Shown: one piece after another, positions 30,780-39,720 of the stretch | How the letters are laid out: every line of letters starts with the position of its first letter | Position numbering within the stretch: the first letter of the stretch is position 1 | From: Oscillospiraceae bacterium | GTDB lineage: Bacteria; Bacillota; Clostridia; Oscillospirales; Oscillospiraceae | Length of the DNA stretch: 57,575 nucleotides | Direction: 5' to 3' | NCBI GenBank assembly: GCA_015067435.1 | Contig: SVMM01000020.1 | Span: forward strand, 1-57,575 | Translations under genes and position numbers: made by a program | The notes under the pieces: model-generated | Databases searched by the model: none | Seen by the model: the letters and a program-made list of their open reading frames with translations, nothing else | Told to the model about the DNA's origin: nothing

Positions 30780-32191
30780 TCGACAGCCTCCCCGTAGAGC
30801 GCCCATGTGTTGGAATCGGTGATCTTCGCCTCCGCGAACGAGCCGATGCGCGTCCTGTCGCCCTTCAGGCGGACGAGGCGGTTGCCCTCCGTGCGCGCGG
30901 AGAGGGGGAAATCGGGGTCGTCGCTCTCGCCGTCGATCAGGACGCGGAGCGTTTTGCCGACGTAGGACGCGTGCTTTTCCGCGCTGTAGGCGTTCTGGAC
31001 GTCCAGCAGGCGGTCGAACCACTTCTGCTTCTCCGCGCGCTGGACGGGGTCGTCCATCTCCGCGGCGGGGGTGCCGGGACGCGGGGAAAAGATGAAGGTG
31101 AAGAGCGCGTCGAAGCGCAGCTCCTCCACGAGCGACACCGTGTCCATCGCCTCCGCCTCGGTCTCGCCGGGGAAGCCGATGATGACGTCGCTCGTGAGCA
31201 CCAGACCGGGCATCGCGCGGCGCGCGCAGTCGATCAATGCCTTGTAGCCCTCGCGCGTGTAGGGGCGGCGCATCGCGCGGAGCACGCGGTCGTTGCCGCT
31301 CTGCACGGGCAGGTGCAGGCATTTCGCCACATGGGCGCAGCGCGCCATCGTCTCAAAGAGCTTGGGCGTCGCGTCCTTGGGCTGGCTGGACATGAAGCGC
31401 AGCCAGTAATCGCCGGGAATGGCGTCCACCGCCGCGAGCAGGTCGGCGAAGTCGTAGTCAATATCAAGGTCGTTGCCGTAGCTGTTGACGTTCTGGCCGA
31501 GCAGATAGATCTCGCGATACCCCGCCTCGATCAGCTCGCGGCACTCGGCGACGATCTTCTCCGGGTCGCGGGAGCGCTCGCGCCCACGGACATAGGGCAC
31601 GATGCAGTACGAGCAGAAGTTGTTGCACCCGTACATGATGCTCACCCACGCGCGCACCGTGCCGTCGCGCCGGACGGGCAGGCCCTCGGCGATGCGCCCG
31701 TGCTCGTCGTCGATGGAAAAGACGCGGTCGTGCCGCGTCAGCACGCCGTACAGCAGCTCCGGCAGCCGCCACTCCGCCTGCGGGCCGAGCACGAGGTCGA
31801 CGTGGCGGTAGGACTCCTTCACGCGGTCGGCGATGCGCTTTTGCTGCGCCATGCAGCCGCACAGCACGATGATCTGCTCGGGGTTCGCCTCCTTGGTGTG
31901 CGTCAGCTCGCCCAATGCGCCGAACACGCGCTTTTCCGCGTGCTCGCGGATGGCGCAGGTGTTGAGCAGCACCACGTCCGCGGCGCTTGTATCGTCCGTC
32001 GGCGCGAAGCCCATCTCCGCGAGCATCCCCGCGAGCACCTCGCCGTCCGCCACGTTCTGCTGGCAGCCGAAGGTGTCCACGTACGCGAGCGGCTTGCGCG
32101 TGAGCAGCGCGCAGACGTCGCGGATCTTCTGCATATATTCCCTCTGTTCCGCAAGCTCCTCAGGGCTTACGAGCACGTTCTTTCGTTCCAA
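30776..32191 (-). CDS. miaB: tRNA-2-methylthio-N6-dimethylallyladenosine synthase MiaB
   Basis: A 471-residue radical-SAM methylthiotransferase that adds the ms2 group to i6A37. The N-terminal cluster cysteines are in DTFGCQQN, LLNTCAIREHAE and VLCGCMAQQ; the radical-SAM motif is YGCNNFCSYCIVPYVRGRE; the C-terminus is a TRAM domain. The start is taken as TTG at 32191, eight bases after a GGAGG. Other in-frame starts are upstream of the predicted promoter. A promoter lies at 32229-32257. It opens the miaB-MBL-mutS-CPBP operon. Confidence 0.95.
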   Translation of the reverse strand: MERKNVLVSPEELAEQREYMQKIRDVCALLTRKPLAYVDTFGCQQNVADGEVLAGMLAEMGFAPTDDTSAADVVLLNTCAIREHAEKRVFGALGELTHTKEANPEQIIVLCGCMAQQKRIADRVKESYRHVDLVLGPQAEWRLPELLYGVLTRHDRVFSIDDEHGRIAEGLPVRRDGTVRAWVSIMYGCNNFCSYCIVPYVRGRERSRDPEKIVAECRELIEAGYREIYLLGQNVNSYGNDLDIDYDFADLLAAVDAIPGDYWLRFMSSQPKDATPKLFETMARCAHVAKCLHLPVQSGNDRVLRAMRRPYTREGYKALIDCARRAMPGLVLTSDVIIGFPGETEAEAMDTVSLVEELRFDALFTFIFSPRPGTPAAEMDDPVQRAEKQKWFDRLLDVQNAYSAEKHASYVGKTLRVLIDGESDDPDFPLSARTEGNRLVRLKGDRTRIGSFAEAKITDSNTWALYGEAVE

Positions 32192-32228
32192 GCGGTCAAC
32201 CTCCGGATGCACATACTCTAACCAATAT

Positions 32229-32257
32229 ATTATAGCACAAGGGGAGGGCACTTGCAA
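32229..32257 (-). promoter_or_regulatory. Promoter of the miaB-mutS operon
   Basis: Minus strand: -35 TTGCAA (32252-32257) and consensus -10 TATAAT (32229-32234), spacing 17, 38 bases from the TTG start of miaB. Confidence 0.7.
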
Positions 32258-32306
32258 GAAAAACCGCCGGACGGCGGCATGAATTGTCCGCCCGGCGTTC
32301 CGCCTG

Positions 32307-32335
32307 TTGCCATGTGCCGAAAAATGTGGTAACAT
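32307..32335 (+). promoter_or_regulatory. Possible promoter of the diguanylate cyclase gene
   Basis: TTGCCA (32307-32312) and TAACAT (32330-32335), spacing 17, about 65 bases before the start. It is divergent from the miaB promoter. A hairpin (CCGCC/GGCGG) lies between the two. Confidence 0.45.
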
Positions 32336-32399
32336 GTAGCCGGGTCAATCGAACGAAACGCCGCGCCGCGGCGGGAAAGGCGTACGGGGCTCGCTTGTC

Positions 32400-33557
32400 A
32401 TGGGTGTGGGAATCGAATTGACGTCATATTACGCGACGGACCTGCTGGGCGTGTTCCTGATGGGCATGCTGCTTTTGAGCAGGGCGTGGCGCATCCCGAC
32501 CAGACGCGTCGAGAGCAAGCTCGTGCTTGCCATGATGCTCGCGGCGCTGGCGGGGTGCATTCTGGACGCGCTGGCGTGGATGGCGGACGGACAGCCGGGC
32601 GCGCTGAACCGCGCGGCGGTCTACGCGACCAACACGGGGCTTTTTTTGCTCAACATCGTCATCGGCCCCTGCTTTGTGACGCTGATCGCCAGACACATCC
32701 ATGAAAAGCTTTCGCCGTGGCGGAGAAAGGCGATCAACGCCCTGTGCGCCGCGGGGGTGCTGCTTCTGATCGTCAACCTGTTCGTGCCCGTCGTCTTTTC
32801 CGTGGACGAAAACAACGTCTACCACCGCGAAGGCTTTTTCTGGATCTTCATCGCGGTGGAAGGGGTGCTGATGATCTACGGCCTGATGATCTACGTGCTG
32901 GCGCGGATGCGCGGCAGGCTGCTGCGGTTTTTCCCGGCGTGGCTGTTCATCCTGCCGGAGGCGCTCGCCATGGTGATCCAGAGCTTTCTGTACGGCGTGT
33001 CGCTGCTGTGGACATGCACGGGTATTTCGCTGTGCGGGATGATCGTCTGCCTGCAAAAGGAAAGCGTTTATCTCGACAAGCTCACCGGCGTCTATAACCG
33101 CTTTTATCTCGACGACATCAGCGAACTGCTCCGGCGCCGCCGGCGCGGGCAATTTGCCGCGATGATGCTGGATATGAACGGCTTCAAGGAGATCAACGAC
33201 CGTTTTTCCCACGCCGAGGGCGACGCCGCGCTGATCGCCGTCGCCGACATCCTGACGGACACGGTGCAGTCCTCCGGCATCGTTGTGCGCTTTGCGGGCG
33301 ATGAGTTCATCGTGGTGCTCGACCAACCGTACGAGGGGGTCATCGACGAGTACAGGCGCCGCATCTTTGCCGGGATCGACGCCTACAACGCCTCGTCCTG
33401 CAAGCCGTACCGGCTCGCCGCCGCCATCGGCGGACAGGTGTTCGACGCGGCGCGCGACGATATCACAGACTTCCTCAGCACCATCGACCACCAGATGTAC
33501 GAGGACAAGAAAAACTACTACAAAACGCACGATCGCCGCGAGCGGCGGGAAAGATAA
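32400..33557 (+). CDS. Membrane-bound diguanylate cyclase (GGDEF domain)
   Basis: A 385-residue protein with about seven membrane helices (1-220) and a C-terminal GGDEF domain (about 222-375). The domain has DKLTGVYNR, the metal/substrate segment MLDMNGFKEIND and RFAGDEFIVV (residues 299-303 AGDEF instead of GGDEF). AGDEF variants are found in active cyclases, so c-di-GMP synthesis is likely but not proven. No RxxD product-inhibition site is evident. The N-terminal helices may sense an extracellular or membrane signal. It is monocistronic and followed by a terminator. Confidence 0.85.
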   Translation: MGVGIELTSYYATDLLGVFLMGMLLLSRAWRIPTRRVESKLVLAMMLAALAGCILDALAWMADGQPGALNRAAVYATNTGLFLLNIVIGPCFVTLIARHIHEKLSPWRRKAINALCAAGVLLLIVNLFVPVVFSVDENNVYHREGFFWIFIAVEGVLMIYGLMIYVLARMRGRLLRFFPAWLFILPEALAMVIQSFLYGVSLLWTCTGISLCGMIVCLQKESVYLDKLTGVYNRFYLDDISELLRRRRRGQFAAMMLDMNGFKEINDRFSHAEGDAALIAVADILTDTVQSSGIVVRFAGDEFIVVLDQPYEGVIDEYRRRIFAGIDAYNASSCKPYRLAAAIGGQVFDAARDDITDFLSTIDHQMYEDKKNYYKTHDRRERRER

Positions 33558-33571
33558 CGCCGAAAAAGTTC

Positions 33572-33610
33572 AACAGCCTCTCCCAGCTCATCCGGGGGGA
33601 GGCTGTTTTT
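33572..33610 (+). terminator. Terminator after the diguanylate cyclase gene
   Basis: AACAGCCTC and GAGGCTGTT arms, extended by CCC/GGG pairs around a loop, followed by TTTTT, 15 bases after the stop. Confidence 0.8.
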
Positions 33611-33658
33611 GCGGCGTCACACTTTCCCGCCGGTTGCAAGCTATTGCGTTACAACCTA

Positions 33659-33687
33659 TTGTGTAATGAAAAACCATGTGATATAAT
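33659..33687 (+). promoter_or_regulatory. Promoter of ychF
   Basis: -35 TTGTGT (33659-33664) and consensus -10 TATAAT (33682-33687), spacing 17. It leaves a leader of about 100 bases before ychF. Confidence 0.65.
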
Positions 33688-33794
33688 AATTCAGTTAAGC
33701 GCATCCGTTCCACGCCCGAAATGGTGTAAAAATGGCGTAAAAGCCAGAGCGAAAACGCCGGAAAGCCCTGAAAATAAAGGAGTTGTAAGAAAAG

Positions 33795-34907
33795 ATGAAA
33801 TTAGGTATCGTGGGACTGCCGAACGTCGGCAAGAGCACGCTGTTCAACGCCATCACCAACGCCGGCGCCGAGAGCGCCAACTATCCGTTCTGCACGATCG
33901 AGCCGAACGTCGGCATGGTCGCCGTGCCGGACGAGAGGCTCGACAAGCTCGCTGAGATGTACCAGCCCAAGAAAAAGACGCCCGCCGTCATCGAGTTCGT
34001 CGATATCGCGGGCCTCGTCAAGGGCGCGAGCAACGGCGCGGGCCTCGGCAACAAGTTTTTGGAGAACATCCGCCGCACGGACGCCATCGTCCACGTCGTG
34101 CGCTGCTTTGACGACGAGAACATCATGCACGTCGTCGCGGACGCGACGCAGAACGTGCCCGTCGATCCGCTGGGCGACATCGAGACGATCGACCTGGAGC
34201 TCATCATGGCGGATCTGGAGATGGTCAACCGCCGCGTGGAGAAGGCGTCGAAGAACGCGAAGTCCGGCAACAAGCAGTTCGCGAAGGAGGCGGAGCTGTT
34301 CGCGGAACTGGCGAAGCACCTCGACGCGGGCAAGTCCGCCCGCACGTTCGAGTGCTCCGGCGACGACGAGAAGCTGATCGCGACCGCCGACCTCTTGAGC
34401 CTCAAGCCCGTGATCTACGCCGCGAACATGGACGAGGACGGCTTTGCCGATCAGGACGGCAACGCCTACCTCAAGCTCGTGCGCGAGAAGGCGGAGCGCG
34501 AGGGCGCGCAGGTGCTGCCCATCTGCGCGAAGCTGGAGCAGGAGATCGCGGCGCTGGACGCCGACGAGCGCGCCATGTTTTTGGAGGAGCTGGGCGTCGA
34601 GGCGTCCGGCCTCGACCGGCTGATCCGCTGCTCGTACACGCTGCTGGGGCTCATTTCCTTCCTCACCTACGGCGAGGACGAGTGCCGCGCGTGGACGATC
34701 AAAAACGGCACGAAGGCGCCGCAGGCGGCGGGCAAGATCCACAGCGACATTGAGCGCGGCTTCATCCGCGCCGAGACGATCAATTTCACCGACATGATCG
34801 CCTGCGGCAGCGTGCAGGCGGCGAAGGAAAAGGGCCTGCTGCGCTCCGAGGGCAAGGACTATATCGTCAAGGACGGCGATATGATCTATTTCCGGTTCAA
34901 CGTCTGA
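33795..34907 (+). CDS. ychF: YchF/OLA1-family ATPase
   Basis: A 370-residue P-loop NTPase of the Obg-related YchF/OLA1 family that prefers ATP. Motifs: GLPNVGKSTLFNAIT (G1), the family's NYPFCTIEPN, then DIAGLVKGAS, NMDE in the G4 position and the C-terminal TGS domain (ARAWTIKNGTKAPQAAGKIHSDIERGFIRAE). It is a ribosome- and stress-linked protein. AAGGAG precedes the ATG. The cluster that follows starts 19 bp downstream. Confidence 0.97.
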   Translation: MKLGIVGLPNVGKSTLFNAITNAGAESANYPFCTIEPNVGMVAVPDERLDKLAEMYQPKKKTPAVIEFVDIAGLVKGASNGAGLGNKFLENIRRTDAIVHVVRCFDDENIMHVVADATQNVPVDPLGDIETIDLELIMADLEMVNRRVEKASKNAKSGNKQFAKEAELFAELAKHLDAGKSARTFECSGDDEKLIATADLLSLKPVIYAANMDEDGFADQDGNAYLKLVREKAEREGAQVLPICAKLEQEIAALDADERAMFLEELGVEASGLDRLIRCSYTLLGLISFLTYGEDECRAWTIKNGTKAPQAAGKIHSDIERGFIRAETINFTDMIACGSVQAAKEKGLLRSEGKDYIVKDGDMIYFRFNV

Positions 34908-34926
34908 TGACAAGGAGGGCTTTCCC

Positions 34927-36276
34927 GTGAAGCTCAGAAGCGATAAGCTCGATTACCCGCGCACCCTGCTCGTCGGCCTCGCGTTTCTGTCCATTTGCGC
35001 GTTCTGGCAGATGTATGACAACATCGTGCCGCTGATCCTGACCAAGACCTTCCGCATGAACGAGACGTTCTCCGGTGCGATCATGGCGGCGGACAACATT
35101 CTCGCGCTGTTTCTGCTGCCGTTCTTCGGCGCGCTGTCCGACAGGACGGACACAAAGCTCGGCAAGCGCATGCCGTTCATCCTGTTCGGCACGGGCTGCG
35201 CGGTCATCCTCATGAACCTCCTCCCGCTGCTCGACAACGGCTACGCCGCCGCGCCGGATACGTTCAAGACCGTGTCCTTCGTCGTGGTGCTGGGGCTGCT
35301 GCTCATCGCCATGGGCACCTACCGTTCTCCCGCGGTGGCGCTGATGCCGGATGTGACGCCCAAGCCCCTGCGCTCGAAGGCGAACGCCGTCATCAACCTG
35401 ATGGGCGCGGTGGGCGGCATCATCTACCTCGGCGTCGCCGCGGCGCTGTACCCCAACGCGAAGGTGCAGGGCCTCGCGCACGTCAACTACCAGCCGCTGT
35501 TCATCATTGTGTCCGCCATCATGTTCCTCTCCGTGGCGGCGCTGTTCCTGACGGTCAAGGAGCCGAAGCTCACCGCGGCGAACCGCGCGCTGGAAAACGA
35601 GCATCCCGAATGGAACCTCGCGGCGGACGACGGCAGCGGCCATGAGGTCCTGCCGCCGGCGGTCAAGCGGAGCCTCGGCTTTCTGCTCGCCTCCATCGCG
35701 CTGTGGTTCATCGGCTACAACGGCGTGACGACCTGGTTCACCACCTACGTCGACGTCGTCATGGGGCAGGGGCTCGGCGGCGCGTCGACGTGCCTTCTCA
35801 TCGCCACGGGCGGCGCGGTCATCTCCTACATCCCCATCGGCCAGCTGGCCTCGAAGATCGGGCGCAAGAAGACCATTCTGGGCGGCGTGGTCGTACTGGC
35901 GGTCTGCTTCCTGCTGGGCTTCGTGCTCACGACGACGTATTCGTCCATCAACATCGTGATGTTCCTCGTGTTCGCCTGCGTGGGCTTCGCGTGGGCGGCG
36001 ATCAACGTCAACTCGCTGCCGATGGTGGTCGAGATGTGCAAGGGCAGCGACATCGGCAAGTTCACCGGCTACTACTACACGGCGTCCATGGCGGCGCAGG
36101 TGGTGACGCCCATCGTGGCGGGCACGCTGATGCGCCACATCGACTACCGGGTGCTGTTCCCCTACGCGGCGTTCTTCGTGGCGTGCTCGTTCGCGACGAT
36201 GCTGTTCGTGAAGCACGGCGACGCGAAGGTCGAGGCGAAGCACGGCTTGGATGCCTTTGAGGATATGGATGACTGA
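34927..36276 (+). CDS. MFS transporter, GPH/SLC45-like
   Basis: A 449-residue twelve-helix transporter. FGALSDRTDTKLGKRMPFI after helix 2 is the typical inter-helix motif of the GPH/SLC45-like branch, which often moves sugars or glycosides with cations. The start is GTG at 34927, with AAGGAGG. It is the first gene of the cluster with GDPD, E2-like, acyl-CoA synthetase and galactokinase-like genes, and its stop overlaps the next start (TGATG). The substrate is unknown; a sugar, polyol or glycerophosphodiester would fit the neighbours. Confidence 0.85.
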   Translation: MKLRSDKLDYPRTLLVGLAFLSICAFWQMYDNIVPLILTKTFRMNETFSGAIMAADNILALFLLPFFGALSDRTDTKLGKRMPFILFGTGCAVILMNLLPLLDNGYAAAPDTFKTVSFVVVLGLLLIAMGTYRSPAVALMPDVTPKPLRSKANAVINLMGAVGGIIYLGVAAALYPNAKVQGLAHVNYQPLFIIVSAIMFLSVAALFLTVKEPKLTAANRALENEHPEWNLAADDGSGHEVLPPAVKRSLGFLLASIALWFIGYNGVTTWFTTYVDVVMGQGLGGASTCLLIATGGAVISYIPIGQLASKIGRKKTILGGVVVLAVCFLLGFVLTTTYSSINIVMFLVFACVGFAWAAINVNSLPMVVEMCKGSDIGKFTGYYYTASMAAQVVTPIVAGTLMRHIDYRVLFPYAAFFVACSFATMLFVKHGDAKVEAKHGLDAFEDMDD

Positions 36277-37004
36277 TGACACATTATCGCTATGCACATC
36301 GGGGATTGTATGATCCCGCGCTCGGTATCCCCGAAAACTCGCTCGCGGCGTTCCGGCGCGCGGCGGAGCACGGCTTCGGCTCGGAGCTGGACGTGCATCT
36401 GCTCGCGGACGGCGCGCTCGCCGTGATCCATGACTCCGCGCTCCGGCGCATGACGGGCCGCGACGGCATCGTCGAGGACCTGACCGCGCCGCAGCTTCAG
36501 GAATACGCCCTCGGCGGCACGGCGGAGACGATCCCGCAGTTTTCCGAGGTGCTGGACGTGTACGAGGGCACGGGGCTGCCGCTGTGCGTCGAGCTGAAAT
36601 CCTTCCGCGACGACTATGACGCGCTGACGGCGCGCGCGGTGGAGGAGCTTGACCGGCACGGCGTCCCCTTTGTGATGGAATCCTTCGACCCGCACTGCGT
36701 GCTGTGGCTGCGCAGGAACCGCCCGGAGATCACGCGCGGGCAGCTTGCGCAGGACTTCCTGCGTCCCGGCTGGAGTTCCGGGCTGGGCGCGGAGATGGAC
36801 CGGATGCTCACCGATATGGCGTTCAACGCCGAGACGCAGCCGCACTTCGTTTCGTACCAATACGACCACCGCGATTCGGACGCGCTGCGGCGCGTGAAGG
36901 AGACGGGCGTCGAGATCTTCTACTGGACGATCCGCTCGCGCGAGGACATGGAGCGCGCGGAGGCGGAGGGCGCGCAGGCGATCTTCGAGGGCTTTGTCCC
37001 GTAA
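36276..37004 (+). CDS. Glycerophosphodiester phosphodiesterase
   Basis: A 242-residue GDPD-type TIM barrel that hydrolyses glycerophosphodiesters to glycerol 3-phosphate and an alcohol. The catalytic histidines and metal ligands are in HRGLYD, PENSLAAFRRA, GSELDVHLLADGALAVIHD. It lacks a signal peptide, so it should act in the cytosol on imported or recycled diesters. It overlaps the MFS gene by one base. Confidence 0.92.
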   Translation: MTHYRYAHRGLYDPALGIPENSLAAFRRAAEHGFGSELDVHLLADGALAVIHDSALRRMTGRDGIVEDLTAPQLQEYALGGTAETIPQFSEVLDVYEGTGLPLCVELKSFRDDYDALTARAVEELDRHGVPFVMESFDPHCVLWLRRNRPEITRGQLAQDFLRPGWSSGLGAEMDRMLTDMAFNAETQPHFVSYQYDHRDSDALRRVKETGVEIFYWTIRSREDMERAEAEGAQAIFEGFVP

Positions 37005-37031
37005 AAATATAAAGAGTAAGGAAGTGACCCA

Positions 37032-37916
37032 ATGGCAGAGACCACACCGATCAAAAAAAGATGGGGCGACCGCAAGGACGCGACGCTGCTGCGCCACGAG
37101 GACGCGCTGCATTTCATCATGGGCGTCATCTATCCCAGCCGTCCGGACAACGAGGCGTATATCTCCGAGCGCGTCGATCTGACGGCGATCAACGAATATC
37201 TTGCGCGGAGGAACGTGGAGGGCATCGACTTCAAGTACACGTTCTTCCACCTGATCGTCACCGCGCTTGTGAAAACCGTGACGCTGCGGCCCAAGCTCAA
37301 CCGCTTCTTCGCCAACGGCAACTACTACCAGCGCGACAAGGTGACGGCGGCCTTCGTGGTGAAGAAGGAGTTCAACGACGGCAGCGAGGAGAAGATGGCG
37401 TTTCTGGAGGCAAAGCCGGAGGACACGCTGGAGAGCATCCACGGCGCCATCCGCGACATCGTGCGCTCCACGCGCTCGGGCGAGCAGAACACCACCGACG
37501 ACAGCATGGACCTGTTCAACAAGATGCCGCGCTGGTTCGCCAAGTTCCTGCTGCACATCCTCATGTGGCTCGACAAGCGCGGCTTGGTGCCGAATTCGCT
37601 GATCGCGGACGACCCGAACTACAGCACCGTGTTCATCTCCAACCTCGGCTCCATCAAACTGAAATGCGGCTACCACCACCTGTCGACCTGGGGCACCGCG
37701 TCGATCTTCGTCATCATCGGCGAGAAGAAGTGGACGCCGCTGTACGATCAGCACGGCTTCGTGAAGATGTACGAGGCCCTGGACCTCGGCTTGACCGTGG
37801 ACGAGCGCATTGCCGACGGCTATTACTACGCCAAGAGCATCCGCCTGCTCAAGTACCTGCTGGAGCATCCGGAGGAGCTGGAAAAACCGCTGAGCGCGGA
37901 AGTCCCGTTTGAATAA
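37032..37916 (+). CDS. Stand-alone E2/CAT-like acyltransferase, catalytic His replaced
   Basis: A 294-residue protein with the fold of 2-oxoacid dehydrogenase E2 catalytic domains and chloramphenicol acetyltransferase. It has no lipoyl or E1/E3-binding domain, and no dehydrogenase genes are near. The C-terminal region LGLTVDERIADGYYYAK aligns with the E2 motif DHRxxDG, but Glu258 is where the catalytic His is expected; Asp262-Gly263 remain. It may have another chemistry or a non-catalytic role. A pair of His residues (HH at about 215-216) is the only conspicuous alternative. Next gene starts 17 bp later. Confidence 0.75.
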   Translation: MAETTPIKKRWGDRKDATLLRHEDALHFIMGVIYPSRPDNEAYISERVDLTAINEYLARRNVEGIDFKYTFFHLIVTALVKTVTLRPKLNRFFANGNYYQRDKVTAAFVVKKEFNDGSEEKMAFLEAKPEDTLESIHGAIRDIVRSTRSGEQNTTDDSMDLFNKMPRWFAKFLLHILMWLDKRGLVPNSLIADDPNYSTVFISNLGSIKLKCGYHHLSTWGTASIFVIIGEKKWTPLYDQHGFVKMYEALDLGLTVDERIADGYYYAKSIRLLKYLLEHPEELEKPLSAEVPFE

Positions 37917-37933
37917 AAAGGAGAAAAACAACC

Positions 37934-39682
37934 ATGAGTGAGATCACAGCAAAGACCCCGTGGAAGGACCATATGGGCGAGGTGCCCTTTCAGCTGGACT
38001 ATTTCGAGGGCACGATGTTCGAGAAGATCGAGGCCGTCGCCGAGCAGTACCCCAACAACATCGCCTTCGACTTCATGGGCCGGTCGACCACCTACCGCCA
38101 GCTCATTTTCGAGATCGAGCGCTGCGCCAAGGCGCTCAAGACCATCGGCATCCGCGAGGGCGACCGCGTGACCATCGCCATGCCCAACTGCCCGCAGGCG
38201 ATCTACCTGTTCTACGCCGTCAACCTCGTCGGCGCCGTGGGCAACATGATCCACCCGCTCTCGGCGGAGAAGGAGATCGAGTTCTATTTGAACGAGTCCG
38301 AGAGCGTGCTCGCCATCACGCTCGACCAGTTCTACGACAAGTTCGAGCGCATCCGCCAGAACACCAAGGTCGTCAACATCATCATCGCCTCGGTGAAGGA
38401 CGCGCTCTCAAAGCCCATCCGCGCGGGCTATATGCTCACCGCCGGGCGCAAGATCGAGAAGATCCCCGCCGACGCGCCGGTGCTGATGTGGAAGGACTTC
38501 CTGCGCCTGTCCCGCTCCTGCTTCTACAAGACCTACAAGGTCAAGCGCGCGAGCGACGACCCCGCCGTCATCCTCTACTCCGGCGGCACGACCGGCACCA
38601 CCAAGGGCATCGTGCTGACGAACAAGAACTTCAACGCGCTCTCGCAGCAGATCGTGGCGACGAACCCGATGTTCCGCCCCGGCGACAAGATGCTCGCCGC
38701 CATGCCGCTGTTCCACGGCTTCGGCCTGGGCGTGTGCATCCACTCGATGCTCGCCAGCGGCGGACGCTGCATCCTGATCCCGCGCTTCACGCCCAAGAGC
38801 TACGCCAAGCAGATCACGAAGTACCGCTGCAACTTCATCGCGGGCGTGCCCACGCTCTACGAGGCGCTGCTGCGTCTGCCGGGCATGGACAAGGCGGACT
38901 TCTCCAGCCTCAAGGGCGTGTTCTCCGGTGGCGACAGCCTGTCCATCGAGCTGAAAAAGAAGTTCGACAAGTTCCTCTATGACCACAAGGCGGTCATTCA
39001 GGTGCGCGAGGGCTACGGCACCACCGAGACGGTGACCGCCTGCTGCCTCACGCCGCCGCACATGCACAAGGAGGGCAGCATCGGCATCCCGTTCCCCGAC
39101 ACGTACATCAAGATCGTCGAGCCGGGCACGGACAAGGAGCTGCCCTACGGCGAGGAGGGCGAGATCCTGCTCGCCGGCCCGACCGTCATGAAGGAGTACA
39201 TGAAGCACCCGGAGGAGACGGCGCAGACGCTGCGCACGCACGCCGACGGCCTCACGTGGGTCTACACCGGCGACCTCGGCACGATGGACAGCGAGGGCTT
39301 CGTGTTCTTCCGCGGCCGCGCCAAGCGCATGATTATCTCGTCGGGCTACAACGTCTATCCCGCGCAGCTGGAGAACATCATCGACGCGCACGAGGCGGTG
39401 CAGATGAGCTGCGTCATCGGCGTGCCCGACGCGTACAAGATGCAGAAGGTCAAGGCGTTCGTCAAGCTCAACGCCGGCTATGAGCCGACGGAGGAGACGA
39501 AGCGGTCCATCCTCGACTACTGCGCGAAGAACGTCGCGAAATACGCCTTGCCCTACGACGTGGAGTTCCGCGAGGACCTGCCCAAGACGCTCGTGGGCAA
39601 GGTCGCCTACCGCATTCTGGAGGAAGAGGAGCTGGCGAAGCTCGGACAGGCAGAGGAAGCGCAGAACGATCAGGCGGGATGA
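37934..39682 (+). CDS. AMP-forming acyl-CoA synthetase
   Basis: A 582-residue ANL-superfamily ligase. Core motifs: YSGGTTGTTKGIVLT (A3, phosphate loop), REGYGTTE (A5), YTGDLGTMDSEGF (A7) and RAKRMIISSGYNVYP (A8), with the C-terminal lysine in PKTLVGKVAYR (A10). All residues for adenylation look present. The length and N-terminal block resemble medium/long-chain fatty acyl-CoA synthetases. With the E2-like acyltransferase next to it, it could supply the acyl-CoA donor. AAGGAG precedes the ATG. Confidence 0.9.
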   Translation: MSEITAKTPWKDHMGEVPFQLDYFEGTMFEKIEAVAEQYPNNIAFDFMGRSTTYRQLIFEIERCAKALKTIGIREGDRVTIAMPNCPQAIYLFYAVNLVGAVGNMIHPLSAEKEIEFYLNESESVLAITLDQFYDKFERIRQNTKVVNIIIASVKDALSKPIRAGYMLTAGRKIEKIPADAPVLMWKDFLRLSRSCFYKTYKVKRASDDPAVILYSGGTTGTTKGIVLTNKNFNALSQQIVATNPMFRPGDKMLAAMPLFHGFGLGVCIHSMLASGGRCILIPRFTPKSYAKQITKYRCNFIAGVPTLYEALLRLPGMDKADFSSLKGVFSGGDSLSIELKKKFDKFLYDHKAVIQVREGYGTTETVTACCLTPPHMHKEGSIGIPFPDTYIKIVEPGTDKELPYGEEGEILLAGPTVMKEYMKHPEETAQTLRTHADGLTWVYTGDLGTMDSEGFVFFRGRAKRMIISSGYNVYPAQLENIIDAHEAVQMSCVIGVPDAYKMQKVKAFVKLNAGYEPTEETKRSILDYCAKNVAKYALPYDVEFREDLPKTLVGKVAYRILEEEELAKLGQAEEAQNDQAG

Positions 39683-39720
39683 CCGCCGCGGAACAGCGCC
39701 GAAGGCGCGGGAGGTAAGCT

